DNA from: Candidatus Bandiella numerosa
GTDB taxonomy: Bacteria; Pseudomonadota; Alphaproteobacteria; Rickettsiales; Midichloriaceae
Assembly (NCBI RefSeq): GCF_029981845.1
Contig: NZ_CP104164.1
Span: 1,240,001-1,304,000, forward strand
DNA length: 64,000 nt
Direction of reading: 5' to 3'
Positions 26,823 to 36,800 of the stretch are shown here, piece by piece (position 1 is the stretch's first letter; each line of letters begins with the position of its first letter). The translations under genes and the position numbers were made by a program. Below the pieces are notes generated by a model, which made no database searches, had not been told where the DNA came from, and saw only the letters and a list, made by a program, of their open reading frames with translations.

Positions 26823-29435
26823 TTAGGAAACTTGGATGCCAAAAATATTGATGGTTGAGATGTTTTTTATTTCAATTTTAACAATTTCAAGAGTATAGCA
26901 TTGTGATTTATATTCAATTTGTATTAGGTCGTTGGGCTTTAGATATGCATATGTAATTGGTAATGCAAAGGCTACAATTGTGTCTTGGATGCTAAAATCG
27001 TTCAGTAATTTTTGCACCATTCCATCAGCTTCAGATTCAGTTAAGATTATTGAAGCATCCATGAAAAATTCATTATTATGATTTAGTTGATAGTTTTTGG
27101 CAGTTGCATTGGTTAAAACATATTCTTGATCATAAAGGATATAGTTTAATTTCACTTCAGAGATGAGCTCCTCACTACCTAATTTATAAACTGAAAACGT
27201 GCTTTGCATATCGTCCTGCTTAACCACAATATCACCACTATCAATCTGATTGAGCGCCCTGCTCTCTTTAGGAATAAAGTCAATTTTTTGCCCCTCCTCA
27301 TATACGGCAAAGTGATATAATTTACTTAGGTCTTTGATGATATTTTTTGCAGCTGAGTTATCAAATATACAAAAACCAATGATGTCACTATTGATTTTGC
27401 TAACGTCTATTTGGTCTGGTTTCAAATTTGCCTTTTTACATATATCGAGTAGCACGGCATTTAGGTTAGATTGAAAAAATTTACCTTGTATCCAGTGTCC
27501 TTTAATCCAGCAATCACCATCTGCCCAAACATCTCTTCTATCTGGCCAACTTGGGTATGGTCTTGCGTCCCATGCCCAGATGAACTTATTTTCAATCATG
27601 CTAGAATCTTTCCACTTCATTTCAGTTGCAAGTAAACCTATTTTTTGAGCCTGAAAATCCACTTTTCCTTTTGAATGCTTTGGAATATTAGATTCAGCAC
27701 TACTTGGGTCATAAAAAACATTTGGTTGGTTGGTGGCACAATCTATTGAGGGAAACCCTATTTCCGTAAACCATATTTTCTTAGATTTGGGTTGCCAATT
27801 TGTTTTATTGCCATCAGGATTTATGTGCTTATTCTCCCACCACCACTTAATATTTTTCCATGCATATTTTGCATCAAGCGGTTGCTTTTTTCCTTTAGCA
27901 TCAAGGTAATAGTCATATCCTTCCCCTGCTTCCCAAGCATCTATGACCTCTTGAAGCTCATAAGTTGTTTTATTATTATTTGTTAGAGGAAAATATGCAT
28001 CAATCCCAACGAAATCAATATACTCAGATGCCCATAGTTTATCTAAATTATACCATCCACCATCGGTATGATGAAATTCGCTCCAATCTGCCCCGTATGA
28101 TATCTTTACATTTTTACCCAAAATTTCCTTCACCTGCTTTGCCAACTCAATTAATTTTTCAACAGCTGGAAATTTATCTCCCTTAGATTTAAATTTTGTA
28201 AGCCCTATCATCTCAGACCCAATCAAAAAAGCATCAACTTTACCCTTTACAAGCTTTGCATAATGTAAAATAAATTGATTATAACCAATCTCCCCGTCAA
28301 AGAAATTGTTTACATCACTTTCATTATTTGCATATATCCTGCCTCTCCATGGTTTATTGTGTTCATCCACCAATACCATTGGATAAAACATAATTGAGTA
28401 TCCCCTGTTCTTCAATTCATCCAAAAACCTCAAAATACTCATGTCATTTATTGTGCCACCATAAATTGGTTGATTATGTTTTTTAGAAATGACATAGGCA
28501 GTATTTCTGTCGTAATTTGAAACTTTCCATTCATCGGGAGTCACTGTTACTTTTCCACCTTGATATTCGACACCTGGCAATATCTTAGAAATCCCTGCAT
28601 CTAAATTAGTTGCATACCAATTAACCATAGGCGATACCCATTTTACATTTGGCAATGTTGTTTTTAGCTGATTTAAGGAAACCACAGCATCACTTTGGCT
28701 ATGATCTGTATTATTATTAATACTTATTTCTATGTATTCATAAGGTTCATTTTTGTAATAGCTTTTTTTCTGTATTTGCGTGTCATAAACATACTCTCCG
28801 CTTCCAGGTATTATAACTACCGAATTTATCAAATTCTGTAAATTATTTGGGTTATTGATATTACTATTTCTTATAACTTCAAAATTAAATTTTGGAATTT
28901 GATTTTTGAATTTACTTATCGGAAAATCTTCAAACACAACATATGCAATTCCTCTAAATGCGCACGTTTTTCCCTTTCCTTCAACTTTTTCAATAAGAGG
29001 ATCGGGTAATTGCTGATTTGAACCGTTATAAACACGGATGTTATATAAGCTTTTATTTATACCTACATTATTGATCCAAATTCTTGAAACGCCTTCAATT
29101 TTGCCTTCACATAGGGCAATTGCAAGTGAAATTTTGTATTCATATTTAGTATAAGAATACTCTGAACTTTGATTTGGAGTATTATGGCTTTTGGAAATAA
29201 CATTTTTTAATTCTTTTAAGCCTGAATCCCATATTATGTTACCTGCTAATTTCACATTTCCATAAACAATTGGTATTTCCTTACCGTATTTTACAGTTTG
29301 CACGTTGATTGTTTCCAGCCTCTTGCCTTCAGTGCTTAAAAAAACTTTATTTTTAAATAGCTTCTTATTTAAAATACCTCCAAATAATTTACCAATTTTA
29401 AAACTTAATGAATTACCAAATATTTCAAATGACAT
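26823..29435 (-). CDS. GTA/phage host-specificity protein with TIM-barrel domain (gp15-like)
   Basis: Homologue of the gene-transfer-agent megatron or hub protein (RcGTA gp15): an N-terminal tail-hub part, a glycoside-hydrolase-like TIM barrel in the middle (about residues 300-610, with blocks such as SYGADWSEFHHTDGGW, FVGIDAYFPL and WFTEIGFPSIDC), and a following phage-tail_3-type beta region. At 870 residues it is shorter than the Rhodobacter protein, which exceeds 1,000, so the C-terminal extension seems missing. The frame is intact, with no stops. It is separated by about 9 kb and opposite in strand from gp12-gp13, showing that the cluster has been broken up. Confidence 0.92.
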   Translation of the reverse strand: MSFEIFGNSLSFKIGKLFGGILNKKLFKNKVFLSTEGKRLETINVQTVKYGKEIPIVYGNVKLAGNIIWDSGLKELKNVISKSHNTPNQSSEYSYTKYEYKISLAIALCEGKIEGVSRIWINNVGINKSLYNIRVYNGSNQQLPDPLIEKVEGKGKTCAFRGIAYVVFEDFPISKFKNQIPKFNFEVIRNSNINNPNNLQNLINSVVIIPGSGEYVYDTQIQKKSYYKNEPYEYIEISINNNTDHSQSDAVVSLNQLKTTLPNVKWVSPMVNWYATNLDAGISKILPGVEYQGGKVTVTPDEWKVSNYDRNTAYVISKKHNQPIYGGTINDMSILRFLDELKNRGYSIMFYPMVLVDEHNKPWRGRIYANNESDVNNFFDGEIGYNQFILHYAKLVKGKVDAFLIGSEMIGLTKFKSKGDKFPAVEKLIELAKQVKEILGKNVKISYGADWSEFHHTDGGWYNLDKLWASEYIDFVGIDAYFPLTNNNKTTYELQEVIDAWEAGEGYDYYLDAKGKKQPLDAKYAWKNIKWWWENKHINPDGNKTNWQPKSKKIWFTEIGFPSIDCATNQPNVFYDPSSAESNIPKHSKGKVDFQAQKIGLLATEMKWKDSSMIENKFIWAWDARPYPSWPDRRDVWADGDCWIKGHWIQGKFFQSNLNAVLLDICKKANLKPDQIDVSKINSDIIGFCIFDNSAAKNIIKDLSKLYHFAVYEEGQKIDFIPKESRALNQIDSGDIVVKQDDMQSTFSVYKLGSEELISEVKLNYILYDQEYVLTNATAKNYQLNHNNEFFMDASIILTESEADGMVQKLLNDFSIQDTIVAFALPITYAYLKPNDLIQIEYKSQCYTLEIVKIEIKNISTINIFGIQVS

Positions 29436-29541
29436 ATTTTTTACTATTTTACTGCAACTTTTATAGTTAATAATCTACTTAGGTTTTGATTTTTGAGGAA
29501 GTATGATAGAATGCTCTGCTTAAAGTAAGTTGTTTTGCTTA

Positions 29542-30237
29542 ATGAATAAAATTGCAGATATAACTAAAGAGTATAACCTAAAAGTCAGGAAAAGTACTAA
29601 GGCAAAAAATGTGGTTATAAGGATAGTAAATCAACATGTTGAGTTAGTGTTGCCTTTGGGAGTTTCAGAAAAATTTGGATATAAGTTTTTATTGAGCAAA
29701 GAAAAATGGATTCAAGATAAATTAAAAAATCTATCCAGAAATTTTACATGTGCTAAGCTTATTCGCACTGAATATCCAATTTTTGGTGAATTACATCAAC
29801 TTGTTCACACCGAAACAACTTTATATTCAAGTATATTCATAAAAAATAATCAACTCGTTGTGTATTCAAAAAAATGTAGTTTAAATAATGCATTAAAAGC
29901 GTTTTTAAAAAATATACTATCATCTGAAATAGATGCTTTATGCGCTTTCTATGCCAGGCAATATAATTTTAAATATAATAAAATAGCAATCAAAGAACTT
30001 CGTACTAAATGGGGAAGTTGCTCCTCATTAAAAAATCTTAATTTCAATTGGAGAATTATATTTGCACCAAAAAATATTCTAAACTATTTGGTTATTCATG
30101 AGCTTTGTCATTTAAAAGAAATGAACCACAGTAATAAATTTTGGAACCTCATTGCTGAAATTGATCCAAATTATAAAGAGTCAAGATTATGGCTGAAAAA
30201 AAATGGGCACCAATTATATAAATATCTGCCAAATTGA
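29542..30237 (+). CDS. YgjP-like (DUF45) metallopeptidase-domain protein
   Basis: A member of the YgjP/WLM-like zinc metallopeptidase group. The active-site motif is HELCH (His186, Glu187, His190 counted from ATG 29542), followed by KEMNHSNKFW, where the third ligand is expected. The preceding RTKWGSCS block is a family signature. TTG 29530 is an alternative start. The length of about 231 residues is normal. It is divergent from the GTA gene. The substrate is unknown in the family. Confidence 0.88.
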   Translation: MNKIADITKEYNLKVRKSTKAKNVVIRIVNQHVELVLPLGVSEKFGYKFLLSKEKWIQDKLKNLSRNFTCAKLIRTEYPIFGELHQLVHTETTLYSSIFIKNNQLVVYSKKCSLNNALKAFLKNILSSEIDALCAFYARQYNFKYNKIAIKELRTKWGSCSSLKNLNFNWRIIFAPKNILNYLVIHELCHLKEMNHSNKFWNLIAEIDPNYKESRLWLKKNGHQLYKYLPN

Positions 30238-30285
30238 TTATGATGGTTATTTAATAAAATAAATGTGAACTACATAAACATTTAA

Positions 30286-30362
<77 letters not shown>

Positions 30363-30382
30363 GTTTCAAGGAGAAAATTAAA

Positions 30383-30458
30383 TGGTGGGCGATGACAGGG
30401 TCGAACTGCCGACCTCCTCGGTGTAAACGAGATGCTCTACCAACTGAGCTAATCGCCC
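30383..30458 (-). tRNA. tRNA-Val (anticodon TAC)
   Basis: On the minus strand: acceptor GGGCGAT/ATCGCCC, anticodon loop TTTACAC with TAC, T arm GTTCGACCC, discriminator A, encoded CCA (30383-30385). It lies 20 bp upstream of tRNA-Asp on the same strand, probably one transcript. Confidence 0.97.
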
Positions 30459-30563
30459 TACCAAAACATGGTAAATCATAATTACTGGTATATACTCTAA
30501 AAATCAAGCAAAATTTGTTTATTCTATAAAATAAGGTCCCAAATTCAGCAATTAATTATAAAG

Positions 30564-30989
30564 TCACTCATCATTATATATTTTTTCCGCTCTTTCATGC
30601 TCTTCTTGAGCTCTGATACTTAATGTAGCAATAGGTCTTGCTTCTAATCTTTTTAATCCTATTGGTTCAAAATTTTTGACACAAAATCCATAGCTACCTG
30701 TTTTTATTCTTTGCAACGCAGCATTAATTTTATCAATTAATTTTCTATAACGATCTCTGGTTCTGAGTTCAAAATTTACATCTGATTCAATCGAAGCTCT
30801 ATCATTAACATCAGGTTCATTAAGCCTTTCATGCTTCAAATGATCAATAGTTTCCTTAGACTCCTGAGTCAAACTATCTTTCCATGCAATAAGCTTTCTT
30901 CTGAAATACTCTAAATGCATATCATTCATATACTCTTCATCTTCTGAAGGTCTATAATTTTCTGGAAGCTCAGTAATCTTTTCATTCAT
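30564..30989 (-). CDS. dksA: DksA/TraR-family transcription factor
   Basis: DksA binds the RNA polymerase secondary channel and works with ppGpp. The 141-residue protein has the long coiled coil with the conserved acidic tip region (DVNDRASIE) and the C-terminal block YGFCVKNFEPIGLKRLEARP. Only one of the four zinc-finger cysteines of the E. coli protein is present. This Cys-poor form is usual in Alphaproteobacteria (the Rhodobacter RSP2654 type) and should still be functional. It is encoded 18 bp downstream of pepA on the same strand. Confidence 0.92.
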   Translation of the reverse strand: MNEKITELPENYRPSEDEEYMNDMHLEYFRRKLIAWKDSLTQESKETIDHLKHERLNEPDVNDRASIESDVNFELRTRDRYRKLIDKINAALQRIKTGSYGFCVKNFEPIGLKRLEARPIATLSIRAQEEHERAEKIYNDE

Positions 30990-31007
30990 ATTTCTAGTCC
31001 TAAATTA

Positions 31008-32501
31008 TTATTTTTCATAATTCTTAATTAAAAATTCATTAAGTAGTCTCACTCCATATCCTGTGGCACCTTTTGGAGAGCAATCACCACCATCATCTAG
31101 CCAATTAACACCTGCTATATCAATGTGCGCCCATGCACAATTTTTTTGAACAAACCGTTTTAGAAATTGTGCCGCTGTTATGCTACCTGCACCACCCTTA
31201 CCAACATTCCTTACATCTGCAATATTTGAGTTAATTAAATCATCATAAAATTCATCCAAAGGCAACCTCCAAACCCTTTCTCCAACTTCTTCACCTGCTT
31301 GATGCAACTTCTTTACTAAATCATCATCATTAGAAAATATTCCAGCATTATGATGCCCTAAAGCTACTACTATAGCGCCTGTTAATGTTGCCAAATCAAT
31401 CATAATTTTTGGCTTAAAATTTTCTTGCGCATACCACATTACATCTGCCAAAAGTAATCTACCCTCAGCATCTGTATTGTCAACTTCAATAGTTTGCCCA
31501 GACATTGAGGTAATAACATCACCTGGTCTTTGCGCACTACTAGAAGGCATATTTTCTGCTAAACCTATCACTCCTACAACATTAATTTTCGCTTTCCTTT
31601 CTGCAAGAGATTTTATTAAGCCAGTTACTACAGCAGCGCCACCCATATCATATTTCATCATAGTAATAGATGGCCCAGATGGCTTCAAATTGATGCCTCC
31701 AGTATCAAATGTTACTCCTTTACCTATAAATGCAATAGGTTTATCGTTCTTATTGGGAGATTTATCACCATTCCATTCCATTAATATAGCAAATGTTCCA
31801 AAATCACTACCTTGCCCAACAGCTAGTATCGCATTCATTCCTAATTCTTTTAAACTTTTTTTATCAATAATTTTTACTTTAACACCTAATTTCTCAAGAT
31901 CTTTACATACTAAAACAAAGCTATCTGGATTTAGAACGTTTCCAGGCTCAGAAACTAAATCTCTTACAAAATGAGTGGAATTAATGATTTTTTCTCTCAT
32001 AGAAAAAATTTTCTCCACATTTAAGCTATTGGAATAAACATTTATTTTTTCTAGAAAAATTTTATGCTTATCTTTTTTATCAACATAATATTTGTCAAAT
32101 ACATAATTTTTCAATTTTATTCCTTCACATATATTTTCAATAAAGAAATCTTCTTGGTCTTTTAGCTCTTCATTATCTATAAAAATCGCAGCTTTACACA
32201 CTTTTAATGAATTTAATTTATCTGCAATATTACCACCTAATTTTTGAATTTTCACTCTACTCAATTTATTTACTTCACCAGTACCACAAAATAAAAATCT
32301 CTTTATCTCCCCATTAATTTCAATTGTCGTAACTAATATTTCTCCAAACTTACAACCAAAATTTTCAAACATCTCTAATGTTTCAGTTATTAATTTAGCA
32401 CTAGATTTTAAAAATGATGGCAACTTCTTAGTGTCTGATAAAAACAAAACACCAAATTTTTCACTGGCGTTAAATGCAAGTTTATTAAATGAAAATTCCA
32501 T
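31008..32501 (-). CDS. pepA: Leucyl aminopeptidase
   Basis: A di-zinc M17 aminopeptidase that removes N-terminal residues from peptides. The signature NTDAEGRL and the catalytic region AFIGKGVTFDTGGINLKPS are both present. I chose ATG 32501 because AAAAAGGA lies just upstream; the frame extends to 32525. The length of 497 residues is normal. It is divergent from lptG; a pepA/lptF-lptG arrangement is common in proteobacteria. dksA follows on the same strand. Confidence 0.96.
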   Translation of the reverse strand: MEFSFNKLAFNASEKFGVLFLSDTKKLPSFLKSSAKLITETLEMFENFGCKFGEILVTTIEINGEIKRFLFCGTGEVNKLSRVKIQKLGGNIADKLNSLKVCKAAIFIDNEELKDQEDFFIENICEGIKLKNYVFDKYYVDKKDKHKIFLEKINVYSNSLNVEKIFSMREKIINSTHFVRDLVSEPGNVLNPDSFVLVCKDLEKLGVKVKIIDKKSLKELGMNAILAVGQGSDFGTFAILMEWNGDKSPNKNDKPIAFIGKGVTFDTGGINLKPSGPSITMMKYDMGGAAVVTGLIKSLAERKAKINVVGVIGLAENMPSSSAQRPGDVITSMSGQTIEVDNTDAEGRLLLADVMWYAQENFKPKIMIDLATLTGAIVVALGHHNAGIFSNDDDLVKKLHQAGEEVGERVWRLPLDEFYDDLINSNIADVRNVGKGGAGSITAAQFLKRFVQKNCAWAHIDIAGVNWLDDGGDCSPKGATGYGVRLLNEFLIKNYEK

Positions 32502-32690
32502 AATACAATCCTTTTTAATATTCATAATCGGTTACCTTATATCACATATTAGAAAAAGATAAAATAAATAACTTTTATACTATGCCACAATAGATTTAAC
32601 CTATATAATCCCATAGTTGCAATAAAAATTTTATAATTTACATTTATTTATAATGTTCTATTATTCCAATTAATTCTTCATCAGTTTCTA

Positions 32691-33776
32691 ATGTCCTTAA
32701 TCAACATTTACTTCAGAAAGAGCTTCTGTGATTATTTAAAAATATTTGCCCTCACATTTATTGGATTTATTTTAGTTATTTTTTTATTCGATATATTAGA
32801 AATTTCTAGGATTGCATCCAAGTATTCAGCAAATTTCTCAGTGGTTATCAAATTATCTTTGATGAAAAATTACAGCAGTTTAAGTCAGACTATACCGATG
32901 ATTATTTTAGTATCCTCTTTAATATATTTTGATTTAAAAAATAAAAATAATGAATTGATTGCAGCAAAAAGCATAGGTATATCAAATTTTAAAATCGTCC
33001 TTCCTGTTATTTTAGCAGTTTTTCTCTTTGGCGTTTGCAACATTACAATCATTAATCCTGTTGGGACGATGTTGCTCAAAAAATATCAAAATTACGAAGC
33101 TCACAATTTCAAAAAACAAACAAGCCTGGTATCATTGTCAAAATCTGGGATATGGTTAAAAAACAAACTTGATAATGAAAATTTGATAATTAATGCTTTA
33201 AGAGTCTCACAACTTTCAAATACTATGAATGATGTAAAGATTTTTTTCATTAATCAAAATGGTGGATTGGAACGTCAAATTTTTGCAAAATCAATTTTAT
33301 TTCGCAATGATGATATAGTGATAAAAGAAGCTGTAATATTTGATAAACACTTTTTCATAAAAAAAGAAAGAGAAATGATTCTACCTATAAAAATTTCTAT
33401 ATCACAGATATTTGAAAATTTAGCAACAATCGACACAATATCATTTTTTCAACTAATTGAATTCATACACATTACTGAAGAGTCAGGTTTATCGTCAACA
33501 AGATATCTACTACACTTTATTAAGGAATTATTATCACCACTCTATATAATTAGTATGTCTATGATAAGCTTTGTATTTGGGAGTCGTTCAACAAACAGAA
33601 AAAAATTCAACTTATCTTCATTGCATTGCTTAGCAGTAGGATTTATTATATTCTTTGGTACAAATTTCATTCATGCAATTGGATTGTCAGGTAATATATC
33701 TATAATTTTAGCAGTGCTATTTCCAGTTATAGTCTCAAATATACTTGCATTATACCTTATACTGTATAAAAATTAA
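32691..33776 (+). CDS. lptG: LPS export ABC transporter permease LptG
   Basis: One of the two permeases of the LptBFG complex that extracts lipopolysaccharide from the inner membrane. The 361-residue protein has six membrane segments: three N-terminal (about residues 12-35, 60-80, 98-120) and three C-terminal (about 282-300, 307-327, 335-357), with a periplasmic jellyroll-like domain between. The C-terminal half (FIHAIGLSGNISIILAVLFP) fits LptG better than LptF. The usual partner lptF is not adjacent, so it must be elsewhere. Confidence 0.85.
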   Translation: MSLINIYFRKSFCDYLKIFALTFIGFILVIFLFDILEISRIASKYSANFSVVIKLSLMKNYSSLSQTIPMIILVSSLIYFDLKNKNNELIAAKSIGISNFKIVLPVILAVFLFGVCNITIINPVGTMLLKKYQNYEAHNFKKQTSLVSLSKSGIWLKNKLDNENLIINALRVSQLSNTMNDVKIFFINQNGGLERQIFAKSILFRNDDIVIKEAVIFDKHFFIKKEREMILPIKISISQIFENLATIDTISFFQLIEFIHITEESGLSSTRYLLHFIKELLSPLYIISMSMISFVFGSRSTNRKKFNLSSLHCLAVGFIIFFGTNFIHAIGLSGNISIILAVLFPVIVSNILALYLILYKN

Positions 33777-33810
33777 TTAATTAACACTTTGGATAAGGGG
33801 ACTGTTATTT

Positions 33811-36800
33811 ATGCCAATAGATAATGCTGTAAAAATGCATGATAGAGAGCAAGATTTCACAGAATTTAGAAAAGTTGCTTTTAGCTTTGAAAATTTACTA
33901 CAAAATACAGATATCCTAAAATTTGCTCATAAAAATAGAGAAACTATAAAAGAAATAAAAAATGGCAGCTATATTTTGGGAGTTATCAAATTCATTGCTA
34001 AAAATTTATTCTCTGGAGATTTTTGGAAAATAGTCTTCAACGCTCCTACTATTTATAGAATAGTTCAGAATTACGATAAACCAGAAATGCAGAAGTTATT
34101 GGTTGAGAAGACAAGCTTACTGGAACAAGTAGGAAAAAATAATGAGATTGTGAAAAAACTACTAAATGATTTAGTTTTTACTGAAAGTGATGAAGGCACA
34201 ACACTTTTAAAACAAGTAACTGGAGCAACAATTGACCTGTTACATGATGAAAAATCAAGGAATGCACTAAAAATTGAATTAGCTAATAATTATTTTAAAT
34301 TCAGCCTTAATTCTTTTGATAGACAATCTTTTATCGATAACTTTATTGAATATGAAAAAAGCCAAATTACAAACAAAATTAAAGATGAAAATTACTTGAT
34401 GAAATTACTGAAGGAAAAATCAAATATAAGATTAGGAGATTCGAATTATACTTTAAAAAATATTATAAAATCACTTGAAGCAGGTGCTACTAAAACTGAA
34501 ATTTCAAATGCACTAAAAAGACAACTACGCAAGGAATTAAACTTCTTGGGACTTAATGATGATATAATTAATACAATAATACCAGATGCATTGGTGTTAT
34601 CACTTCAAGAGGCACAAAAAATTCTTCAAGACAATTATGATAAAGTAGTAAATCAAAAAATAGTTGATATACATAATCAAATTGAAAATGATATTAAGCA
34701 AGGTAAATTAAATACTTTTGATAATTATGTCTCAAATATTTTAAGGGAGCATGCAGCATACATAGTGGATGTTCAAGAACCTTTATATCAAGAACAATAT
34801 ATCAAGGACTATATAAGATTTCATCAGGAAAACAATTCTACAAAAAGCGTAGATGAATTAAGAGAAGAAGCCATAGAAAATTCATATAATCTAGCACCCG
34901 ATTATATGAGATTAACACAGAACGTGTTAAGAATTGTAGATTCATTACCAGATCAAAAGACCAGCAATATTGTAGAATCAGCAAATCCCAATCTAAAAAC
35001 CGTTTTAAAAACATCAGGAAGAAAAATAATTGATTTTGTTAAAAGCTCTATAAATGCCTCAGTTACCCTACAAGATATGCTAACAGGATTTGGAGTTACA
35101 AACGAAATATTAGATTTAGCTCCATTAGTATTAGGTGAGGATGGAGGCATAGCTAAAGTAGCTAATCTAACAGAATCAATTAGAACGAAGTTTATTTTTG
35201 AATGGGCTGAAGATACATTAAACCTTTTAAATTCAAACGCTGAATTACAGCAAAAATTTAAAGATAACCCAGAAATGGCGAGCAATTTAACTAAAGGTAT
35301 AGTGAATAGTATACCTCTTTTAAAAAATTTATGTCAAGATTTAGGCTGTACTGATGCAGTATTTGATATTATTTCAATATTAGTTAAAACCCCTGAAGAT
35401 ACCCAAAAAATCTTAAGCTACCTAAATGAAGGAAAATATGTAGAACTTGCTCAAAAATTCATTGAGGTTGCTGAATCTAATCAGGAATTACGAGATTACT
35501 TAACTAGTCATAAAGATGTGTATAAAAAATTAGTTTCATCCTTATTCAAGGAGATAGATTTGATGAGAGATCTTAAGGATAAGAATGGAATTACTAATGA
35601 AGCGCTAGGGGAAATTCTGGACAGCACATTATCTATATTAGATGAACCTACAAAATTTAAGGAGCTCATTGATGTATCTAATCAAATTTTTAATACCATA
35701 AATAAATATATAGCCGATAATGATTTGGGTGAATTCTCAAATTTACAAAAAGAAGACTATATTGAATTAACAAAAATTATATTACAAGATAAGGATTTAT
35801 TTAAACTTTTAGATAAAAATAAACAAGCACTGGGAAATTTTATAAAGTTGCTAGTAGAAAGAGTGCCTTGGTTAAAAGCCAAAAAAATTGAATTATTAGG
35901 AAATGTGGAGATTGATAGTTTAATAATTACCCTAATTGAATCAGGCATTTTAAAAAACAGAGATAATATAAGTACTATATTAAACAGATATACGGGAGAT
36001 GGCTATAAAGTCGCTACTCTTGCTACCTATGTTTATCATGGCTCTCCAATTCTTAAAAATTTATTGGTATCTGCTCCAATAATGAGTTATTTATCTTCTC
36101 CAAGTGTAAAAGAAGGGTTGGCTGCTCTCATAAAAGCACAAATTAATTCTAATATTTCCCACAATTCATTAGGTGAATTATTGCAAGGTACTGGTAATAC
36201 AGATCTGACCAAATTGGGCAAAACAAAGAACCTATCTGGAATTGTACTTGATGATACTGATTTTTCAAAAATTAAAAATATACAAGGCTTCACTTTTGTA
36301 GGTTCAAATTTTACTAAATCTAATTTCGCAAATATAGAAGTTCAAAATTCATCTTTTGTGAATTCTGTTTTCCAAAAAGGAGTCAGTTTTGCAGGCTCAG
36401 AACTGCAGGATGTGGATTTTAGTAATGCTAAATTCAGTGGCTATAAAACAGAAGAATTATACCTCCCAAGAAGAACTCAAACTACAGGTAAAATTGAAAA
36501 AGATGCAAAAATTAGTTTTAAAAATGCAACACTGAAAAATGTTAATTTTAGCGGTATAAATTTAGTAAAATCCAATACTCTAAAGACAGATAATCTAAAG
36601 ATTGATTTTGAAGGTGCTGTGATCGATCGCTTAACATTTAATTCTTTAGTGAATGCTATTAGAGTGAATCCATCTCTCCAAAATGATATAAATCTTAGAG
36701 GAGCTAAAATTATTGGTGATTTGGGTGAGCTAGATTTATCAGGAATAAATCTAGAAGGGGCAGATCTTTCTGCTGTAAGTAATTTAAAAGGCACAATTGT

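Noticed and set aside
30564..30989. Loss of three of the four zinc-finger cysteines in DksA
   Set aside because: Cys-poor DksA forms are usual in Alphaproteobacteria, so this is not a sign of decay.
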